A stretch of DNA of 64,000 bases from Bryobacter sp964387685 (GTDB lineage: Bacteria > Acidobacteriota > Terriglobia > Bryobacterales > Bryobacteraceae), in contig CAYLXK010000004.1 of assembly GCA_964387685.1 (NCBI GenBank), positions 62,001-126,000 of the forward strand. The letters are read 5' to 3'. The notes under the pieces were generated by a model. That model saw only the letters and a program-made list of their open reading frames with translations, was not told the DNA's origin and made no database searches. The position numbers and the translations under genes are program-made. The stretch's first letter is position 1, and each line of letters opens with the position of its first letter. Shown piece by piece: positions 59,201 to 64,000 of the stretch.

Positions 59201-59707
59201 TCCTCCCCCCGGCACCACCCCAGGCACCAGGCTCGCCAACGCAAACGGGTTCCGCCCGTTCAACGGCAAGTCCATAATCGCCTTGTTCCCTATCACCGTC
59301 GACACCGTCGAGGACGAAGTCGAAAGCTGCGCACTTGACGCCAGTACTTCCACCGTCGACGAGGTGTCGCCCACCGTGAGCACGACTTCCATCGACACCG
59401 TCTGCTGCACGTTCAACCGCACGCCTTTCTCGGAGTACTTCCGGAAGCCCTGCTTTTCCACCGTCACGGCGTAAAGCCCCGGAATGAGAAACGGACGCAC
59501 AAAGACCCCGAGTGAATTGGTCCTTAATTCCTGCTCAAAATTTGTTTGGCTGGATACAATCCGTACCGTGGCCTCGGGCACCACGGCTCCAGAGGCGTCC
59601 GTGACGCGTCCATCCAAAGTTCCAGTTGCGGTTTGGGAGAAGAGGGAGAATGTGCTGAGAGTCAGCAGGACTAGACAAACGGCGGCACGGCCCAGAGTAT
59701 GAAGCAT
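56237..59707 (-). CDS. Oar-type TonB-dependent receptor with carboxypeptidase-regulatory-like domain
   Basis: 1156 residues, a paralogue of the receptor at 29-32 kb. Signal peptide (about 1-26), CarboxypepD_reg-like domain (about 28-115: GTLDGRVTDASGAVVPEATV), plug (about 118-270: IMDLPLNGRNPFALASLVPG, AEYGRTGGGTINVSTRSGGN), and a barrel ending in QLALRVSF with the terminal phenylalanine. It is divergent from a membrane-anchored regulator-like gene over 56 bases that carry a 16-base palindrome, so it is the likely target. Substrate unknown; glycan or peptide import is typical. Confidence 0.92.
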   Translation of the reverse strand: MLHTLGRAAVCLVLLTLSTFSLFSQTATGTLDGRVTDASGAVVPEATVRIVSSQTNFEQELRTNSLGVFVRPFLIPGLYAVTVEKQGFRKYSEKGVRLNVQQTVSMEVVLTVGDTSSTVEVLASSAQLSTSSSTVSTVIGNKAIMDLPLNGRNPFALASLVPGVVPGGGSTPWISGGRNASSEITIDGTSIILPENNVGINGVAYTPPVDSVQEFSIVTNALAAEYGRTGGGTINVSTRSGGNAFHGSAFEFLRNSKLDANNFFSNRARAPLGAFQRNQFGGTLGGPVIRNKTFFFLSEQSTITRQASLFTTTVPTAQWVNGDFSTLKNAGGQDITVYDPLTAANDGTGNFIRQAFPGNVIPSSRIDPVAARVRTYWLAPNQAPTNVNTNANNFFAASKSASSGHQFDTRIDHNFSQKLTMFGRFSYNVSDNSPVNFFGNPGTPSGDGPSRTKNYNSTLNLNYTANPTTIFNLNYGFGRFNNQRSPFSTGFDTTQLGLPAALRDQAATQNLEFPRFNVAGVTSLGQATFTTLRNIPYSHVVAGSGTKVLTRHTIKAGAEWRKMFLNFLQLGNPAGQFDFNQGFTQRNPVQAVGTQGFGMASFLLGTMSGGSVSHDPVPASSSVYWGAYLQDDWKVSSKLTINLGIRYDVDVPRTERYNRYSYFDYDAPSPIAGQVPQFPNLRGAMRFVNDDNRYQVPVDRNNVSPRFGFAYKLNEKTVMRGAYALMYAGSMMQAAGSSGSAGMEGYRGSTGILATLDGGRTVNAYLRNPFPNGFNLPLGSPEGPNSGAATNLGLGVGESFFNDSQNPVIQQWNFNLQRELPGDMVVEAGYLASKGNHLVDGEGSMTYNQLPASFGDLGNALNDQVPNPFFGVITNSTSALSRPNVSRSQLLRPFPQYTAVNAFRKPQANSLYHAFTLRVEKRFTNGLGFLMSFTGGKLIDDASQTVTFLGQAGNKQDFYNRAAERSISTQDISRRLVVSANYDLPFGRGRKMLTSMNPVVDAIVGGWQMNGILTLSTGTPVLITQNVNNTGLGSAGQRPNNNGTSGKREGLTRDQQIAGWFDTSVFSFAQAFRFGNVSRTSPDIRNPGLRTLDYSLFKNFRILEKATVQFRAEAFNLTNTVNLAAPNAQLGSGSTGVINGTAVSPRQVQLALRVSF

Positions 59708-59711
59708 GCGT

Positions 59712-59727
59712 CATCACTATCGTGATG
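59712..59727. promoter_or_regulatory. 16-base palindrome in the divergent receptor/regulator promoter
   Basis: CATCAC and GTGATG form a perfect inverted repeat around TATC, only 4 bases upstream of the receptor start codon and 36 before the regulator-like GTG. It is a good candidate operator for a dimeric DNA-binding protein. Confidence 0.55.
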
Positions 59728-59763
59728 TAATAGGGCGGACAAGGGAAGAGACGTAGTTTTACC

Positions 59764-61044
59764 GTGCTTTCACAGGGAAAAGCTTCACCCGACAGGCCCA
59801 TTCAGGACGATCCCCGCTGGCTCTTGGCCCAGCGCATCGCCTCCAGTCTGCTGTTTCAGCGCTCCCCTCGCCTCCGCGCCTTTCTCCTTTATGTGGCGGA
59901 AAATGCCCTCCGGCACCCCGGTGAACCCCTTACCGAACACCACATCGGCTGTGCCGTCTTTGAGCGCTCCCAAAGCTACAGCCCTGGCGAAGATAATATA
60001 GTCCGCGTTCAGGCCCGCCACCTCCGCACCCGCCTGGAAGAGTACTTCCAAAATGAAGGCCAAGCCGAGTCGTTGATTCTCGAGGTCCCCAAGGGCGGTT
60101 ACCTACCCGTTTTCCGTTCCCGTGACGAAATACCCCCTCCGCTTGTCTTCGACCCGCCCACCACCCCGCCCGCCCGCCGCTCTTGGCTGCCCCTTACTTT
60201 GGCCATCCTGGCCGCCCTCGCCGTAGGTTGGTTCCTGCGCGGCGGGGCGGACTCCGTCCGGAATCCCCACGCTTCCCCTTTTCTTCGCACCCTTTTTGAC
60301 AACTCCCAGCCCGTTCGTTTGATCGCCCCCGATTCCAGCTTCGGCCTTCTCCAAGGCTATCTCCAGCGAAACCTCTCCCTTGCCGACTACCTCAGTCCCG
60401 GCTACCCATCCGGTCTCATCGACGCCGCGCCCCTCTCCCCTGAACTGCGCGCCCGCGCTAAATCCGTCGCCTCCCGCCCCTACACTACGTTTTCCGACCT
60501 CCTCATTGCCGCCCGCGCCTCCGCCCTCGCCGAACGCCACAATTGGAATCTCACGGTCAGTTTTCCCCGCGACGTCACTCCCCGCGAATTCGAGACAGGC
60601 AACCTCATCCTTATTGGCAGCCCGAAATCCAATCCCTGGACCTCTCTGCTCGAAAAGCAAGGCCACTTTGAGTCTTTCTACGACTTAGTGCATGCCCGCG
60701 GAGGCATCCGCAACCGCAACCCCAACCCAGGTGAAGCCGCGGAATACCTTAATGAGCCCCGGCATGGCTACTCCGGAGCGGCATATTCCCTTCTTGCCTT
60801 TCATCAGCTAAAGGGACAAAAAGTACTATGTCTCGCCGGTACGAATATGGAGGCAACTGAGGCCGCCTGGGAATTCATCTCCTCCCCGCAGCGCGCTCAA
60901 GAACTCCTCAATCGCCTTTCCTGGCGCCAGACTCCAAGCCAGGATTCCCATTTTGAAGTCATACTCAAGACTTATGTCCTTGCTGGTTCTACCCGCGACA
61001 CCGAAATTGTTACTTTTCGTGTCGAAACCCACGAAAATCGCTGA
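59764..61044 (+). CDS. Membrane-anchored protein with acidobacterial winged-helix-like N-terminal domain
   Basis: 426 residues from GTG 59764. Residues about 15-118 follow the pattern very common in Acidobacteria: FQRSPRLRAFLLYVAENAL, HIGCAVFERSQSYSPGEDNI, VRVQARHLRTRLEEYFQNEG, LILEVPKGGYLPVF. The last part resembles the OmpR-type winged helix C-terminus, so DNA binding is inferred. A membrane helix (about 140-158) separates it from a periplasmic domain (about 162-426) with no recognised family. This ToxR/CadC-like layout, divergent from an outer-membrane receptor gene, suggests one-component sensing of what the receptor imports (inference). Confidence 0.75.
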   Translation: MLSQGKASPDRPIQDDPRWLLAQRIASSLLFQRSPRLRAFLLYVAENALRHPGEPLTEHHIGCAVFERSQSYSPGEDNIVRVQARHLRTRLEEYFQNEGQAESLILEVPKGGYLPVFRSRDEIPPPLVFDPPTTPPARRSWLPLTLAILAALAVGWFLRGGADSVRNPHASPFLRTLFDNSQPVRLIAPDSSFGLLQGYLQRNLSLADYLSPGYPSGLIDAAPLSPELRARAKSVASRPYTTFSDLLIAARASALAERHNWNLTVSFPRDVTPREFETGNLILIGSPKSNPWTSLLEKQGHFESFYDLVHARGGIRNRNPNPGEAAEYLNEPRHGYSGAAYSLLAFHQLKGQKVLCLAGTNMEATEAAWEFISSPQRAQELLNRLSWRQTPSQDSHFEVILKTYVLAGSTRDTEIVTFRVETHENR

Positions 61045-61140
61045 AGCGTCCCCGATCCACGCCCAAATGTACCAGTACTCCGTAGCCCAAGCTAGCTATT
61101 TTGCTGGAAGCGCCTGCCACGTAAAGTCAATAATAACTGC

Positions 61141-63321
61141 ATGCTTATCACCTCGGCGCCCACCGATGCGAGCGGATCGGGGCAACTGGTAGTCTCCCAG
61201 TTACCTTCCTCCACTCAAACCCGGCTCCAGTCCTATCCCCAACCTGGGGACGTGATTGCCGCTGTGTCATATGCACTGCATATCCTGCATAACCCTTCGT
61301 TCGAAGCAGCAGAAATCCCATCGCTCGAGGCCTTCCTCGCAAACCCTCTCCCTTACCCGGAACAGCCCGTACTTTCTCAGTCGCCCTATTTCCTCAAAGT
61401 CCTCGAAGCCGCGCTTGACTCTCCTCAAACGCCCCTGGACCGCCTCCCGCGCCTCTCTCCTTCTGAACGGAATGATTGCCTTCGCCAGTCCCGATCGAGC
61501 GACACCACCCGATTTACATCGGACACCGTCTGCTCGATTTTTGCCCAAAACGCCAGCCGTTTCGCGGGCCGCCCCGCCTTAACCCACCAGGAACATACGC
61601 TCACCTACGCTGAGCTCGATGCGCACTCCAACCGCTTGGCAACTTTTCTTCTGGAATCGCGCCCAGAAATTGGCCCCTTCGTCGCCATCGCCCTTCCGAG
61701 CGGCGTAGAGCGGATCGTCGCCATGCTTGCGATCCTCAAGTTGGATCGCGCCTATCTGTCGCTCGACCTGAACTATCCCAAAGACAGGCTCGATTTCATG
61801 TTGGAGGATGCAGGAAGGCCGCTAGTTATCGACTCCGAGACTTACCTCCAAGCCTTTGCGGGTCCGCTTCATCCTTCGGCCGCCCCTGCTCCCACTTCGA
61901 AGTCTCGCTCCGCCGCTTATCTGATGTACACCTCGGGATCCACCGGCCAGCCCAAAGGAGTAATCGTTCCCCACGGCGGTATTGTGCGCCTGGTCTGCCA
62001 ACCAAACTACTTCTCCCCGACCGAACAGGACGTCTTTGCGCAATGGGCAAACCCGTGCTTTGACGCCATTACCTGGGAGGTTTGGGGCGCGCTGCTCAAT
62101 GGCGCTCATCTGGTCGTTCTACCTCAGGAAACCCTGCTTTCCCCCAGGGCTTTTGCCGCCGCCGTCAGCCGCCATCAAATCAGCGCAATGCTGCTCACCA
62201 CCGCCATCTTCAACGCCATGGTCTCCCAGGTACCTGAAGCGGTGGCATCTGTGCGTTACGTCGTGAGCGGCGGCGAGGCCGCGGATCCAACTGCCGTCCA
62301 TTCTTTCTTGCGCGTCCACGGAAAGGGCAGTTACATCAATGCCTACGGGCCTACCGAAGCTACCGTCATCGGCCTGACCCACCAGGTGGATCGTCTCGAC
62401 GAGGCCGCGCCCTGCATTCCAATCGGCAGACCCATCTCCCATACCGGCGCGTATGTGCTGGATCGGCATATGTCTCCAGTGCCCGACGGCTTTCCGGGTC
62501 AACTCTTTCTCTCAGGGCCTGGCGTGGCTTTGGGCTACTGGAACCGTCCGGATTTGACCAAAGAGCGCTTCCTGCCCGATCCTTTCTCCGATGAGCCGGA
62601 CGCTACGATGTATGCCACGGGAGACCTCGTTCGCCGGGACCCGGATGGCCTTTACTACTTCCTAGGCCGGATCGATACGCAAGTCAAGATCCGGGGCTTC
62701 CGCATCGAGCCGGGTGAGATTGAGTCCGCCCTACGAGCCTGTCCCGGTGTTCGGGAGGCTGCCGTCGTCGCAGTATCCCAAGGTGGAAACGCCAAGATCC
62801 TCGCCGCCTTCGTCGAAACGGCCACCAACGTGCCACTTAATTCGATCTTGGAATTTCTTCGCGAGCGCCTTCCCGATCATATGATCCCTTCGCGCCTAAC
62901 CCTTGTGCCGCGCATCCCGCTTACCCCCAACGGCAAAATCGACCGCCGTGCCCTCAGTGCGCCGCCAGACCTAGACGCGGCCTCGCCTCAGCAGCCTCTC
63001 GCCCCGGGTCTCGAATCCCAAATTGCCAAAATTTGGAATGGTCTCCTCGGCCTGACTTCGGTCGGTCGCGACGACAACTTCTTTGAGTTAGGCGGCACGT
63101 CCATCCTCCTTCCGGCTATGGAATCCCAATTAAACGAGATTCTGACTCAGCCCGTCGCCATCATGGATCTTTTCCGCTTCCCGACCATCCGGACTTTAGC
63201 GGAGCATTTGAGTGCCCCGCTACCCGCCGGCGCCAAACCGTCTAGCGGGCTGGGCGAACGGGCGCTTCGTCAAGGCGCGGCCTTCGCCGCTTTTCGTTCC
63301 ACGCGGGGAGGTCGAAGCTGA
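61141..63321 (+). CDS. NRPS module: adenylation domain plus carrier protein, no condensation domain
   Basis: 726 residues. Residues about 75-130 look like the linker that normally follows a condensation domain (LPRLSPSERNDCL); the first 75 residues match nothing clear. The adenylation domain (about 130-640) shows core motifs A3 YTSGSTGQPKGV, A4 CFDAITWEVWGAL, A5 NAYGPTE, A7 YATGDLVRRDPDG, A8 VKIRGFRIEPGEIE and A10 NGKIDRR. A peptidyl carrier domain follows with DNFFELGGTSILL, whose serine takes phosphopantetheine. My reading of the specificity residues gives DAWLVGAVIK, closest to a known leucine code. Its stop overlaps the PKS start (TGATG). The 96-base gap upstream shows no promoter consensus. 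Confidence 0.88.
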   Translation: MLITSAPTDASGSGQLVVSQLPSSTQTRLQSYPQPGDVIAAVSYALHILHNPSFEAAEIPSLEAFLANPLPYPEQPVLSQSPYFLKVLEAALDSPQTPLDRLPRLSPSERNDCLRQSRSSDTTRFTSDTVCSIFAQNASRFAGRPALTHQEHTLTYAELDAHSNRLATFLLESRPEIGPFVAIALPSGVERIVAMLAILKLDRAYLSLDLNYPKDRLDFMLEDAGRPLVIDSETYLQAFAGPLHPSAAPAPTSKSRSAAYLMYTSGSTGQPKGVIVPHGGIVRLVCQPNYFSPTEQDVFAQWANPCFDAITWEVWGALLNGAHLVVLPQETLLSPRAFAAAVSRHQISAMLLTTAIFNAMVSQVPEAVASVRYVVSGGEAADPTAVHSFLRVHGKGSYINAYGPTEATVIGLTHQVDRLDEAAPCIPIGRPISHTGAYVLDRHMSPVPDGFPGQLFLSGPGVALGYWNRPDLTKERFLPDPFSDEPDATMYATGDLVRRDPDGLYYFLGRIDTQVKIRGFRIEPGEIESALRACPGVREAAVVAVSQGGNAKILAAFVETATNVPLNSILEFLRERLPDHMIPSRLTLVPRIPLTPNGKIDRRALSAPPDLDAASPQQPLAPGLESQIAKIWNGLLGLTSVGRDDNFFELGGTSILLPAMESQLNEILTQPVAIMDLFRFPTIRTLAEHLSAPLPAGAKPSSGLGERALRQGAAFAAFRSTRGGRS

Positions 63322-64000
63322 TGGATGGCATCGCGATCGTGGGTATGGCAGGTCGCTTTCCGGGGGCCCCTGACATCCGCGCGTTTTGGGAAAACCTTCG
63401 CGATGGCGTTGTGTCGATTCGCCAGCTTGAGGTCAATGAACTGGAGGTACCCGACGCCAGACGCCGGGCCGCGGATCCCAATTACATCCGCGCACGCGCC
63501 ATCCTGGACGACGCCGATCGATTTGACGCTGCGTTCTTTAACTGCTATCCCCAGGAAGCCGCGCTTATGGATCCGCAGCAACGCGTCTTCCTCGAGTGTT
63601 GCTGGTCGGCCATCGAAGACGCCGGCTACGATCCTAAGGCCGGCCAGGCGCTCACCGGGATTTTCGCGGGCGCCAGTCCCAATACCTACTTCTTACGCCA
63701 GGTGATCGAGGATCGCCGCTACGTTGAGGATTTCACTTCGGCTTACCAGATCGGCTTTTATCCCGCGGTTCTCGGCTCGATCGCAGACACCCTCGCCACT
63801 AGGGTCGCCCACAAGCTCAACTTGCAGGGCCCTGCGATGACTGTCTTAACCGCCTGCTCCACCTCCCTGGTCGCCGTCTGCCAAGCCGCCCAAAGCCTCC
63901 TTACTTACCAGTGCGACGCCGCCCTCGCCGGCGGGGTCTCCATCACTTTCCCGCAGCAGCGCGGCTACGACTACCAGCCCGGCGGCATGGGCTCTTCCGA
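63321..64000 (+). CDS. Type I polyketide synthase, ketosynthase domain, 3' partial
   Basis: 226 complete codons from ATG 63321, with GGGGAGG 9 bases upstream; the frame runs off the window. It opens with the KS start DGIAIVGMAGRFPGAPDI, followed by FDAAFFNCYPQEAALMDPQQR, FLECCWSAIEDAGYDP and the active-site motif TACSTSLVAV with Cys179. The downstream histidines (HGTGT, NxGH) lie outside. The direct overlap with an NRPS module marks a hybrid NRPS-PKS assembly line in which this KS would extend the aminoacyl chain from the upstream carrier (inference). Confidence 0.93.
   Translation, partial: MDGIAIVGMAGRFPGAPDIRAFWENLRDGVVSIRQLEVNELEVPDARRRAADPNYIRARAILDDADRFDAAFFNCYPQEAALMDPQQRVFLECCWSAIEDAGYDPKAGQALTGIFAGASPNTYFLRQVIEDRRYVEDFTSAYQIGFYPAVLGSIADTLATRVAHKLNLQGPAMTVLTACSTSLVAVCQAAQSLLTYQCDAALAGGVSITFPQQRGYDYQPGGMGSS

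Overview
The window is high-GC bacterial chromosome, densely packed with short gaps and many 4-base gene overlaps. Two very large TonB-dependent receptors of the Oar type (carboxypeptidase-regulatory-like N-terminus), many secreted peptidases and esterases, Tat-exported sugar isomerase-like proteins, and a membrane protein with the typical acidobacterial N-terminal DNA-binding-like domain together suggest an Acidobacteriota member of the Bryobacterales/Solibacter type. That placement is inference from gene content. I saw no rRNA, tRNA, insertion sequence or CRISPR array.

Region 1-14 kb: a 5'-truncated DapA-family protein that has lost its catalytic residues; an orphan histidine kinase with a periplasmic solute-binding domain; YceH; the site-2 protease RseP; a YtrA-type repressor/ABC transporter operon with a clear promoter-operator, continuing into an M50-like membrane protein; a secreted S41 protease and a LolA-like protein; and a leftward operon of esterase, Tat sugar isomerase, thioredoxin-like protein and dxr. 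Region 14-26.7 kb: a CBM9-like secreted protein, two tandem phosphohexomutases, an ECF sigma/anti-sigma/secreted protein operon, AsmA, UPF0182, a second sigma factor with a long C-terminal extension, and a membrane protein with a degenerate GGDEF-like domain.

Region 26.8-36 kb: a zinc dehydrogenase, two threonine synthase paralogues, an Oar-type receptor, an amidase and a small zinc-ribbon membrane protein. Region 35.8-45.3 kb: a tight nine-gene-scale operon that starts with an M14 peptidase and a lytic transglycosylase and continues with a PilB/GspE ATPase, PilM/N/O/P-like assembly proteins and a Gly/Gln-rich pseudopilin-like protein; no secretin or platform protein is present. A VapBC toxin-antitoxin pair follows. 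Region 45.9-56 kb: lectin-like protein, hydrolase, YdhR-like monooxygenase, Ser/Thr kinase, sugar isomerase, a decaying cytochrome c peroxidase, a TPR protein and an S9 peptidase.

Region 56-64 kb: a second Oar-type receptor divergent from a membrane-anchored regulator-like protein across a 56-base gap holding a 16-base palindrome, then the left edge of a hybrid NRPS-PKS cluster (adenylation plus carrier protein, then a ketosynthase that runs off the window).

At the largest scale, the + strand changes from G-rich (left) to C-rich (right) at about 17-23 kb whatever the gene direction, which fits a replication terminus or an inversion boundary. Start-proximal -10 hexamers occur before several genes, which suggests very short or absent mRNA leaders.
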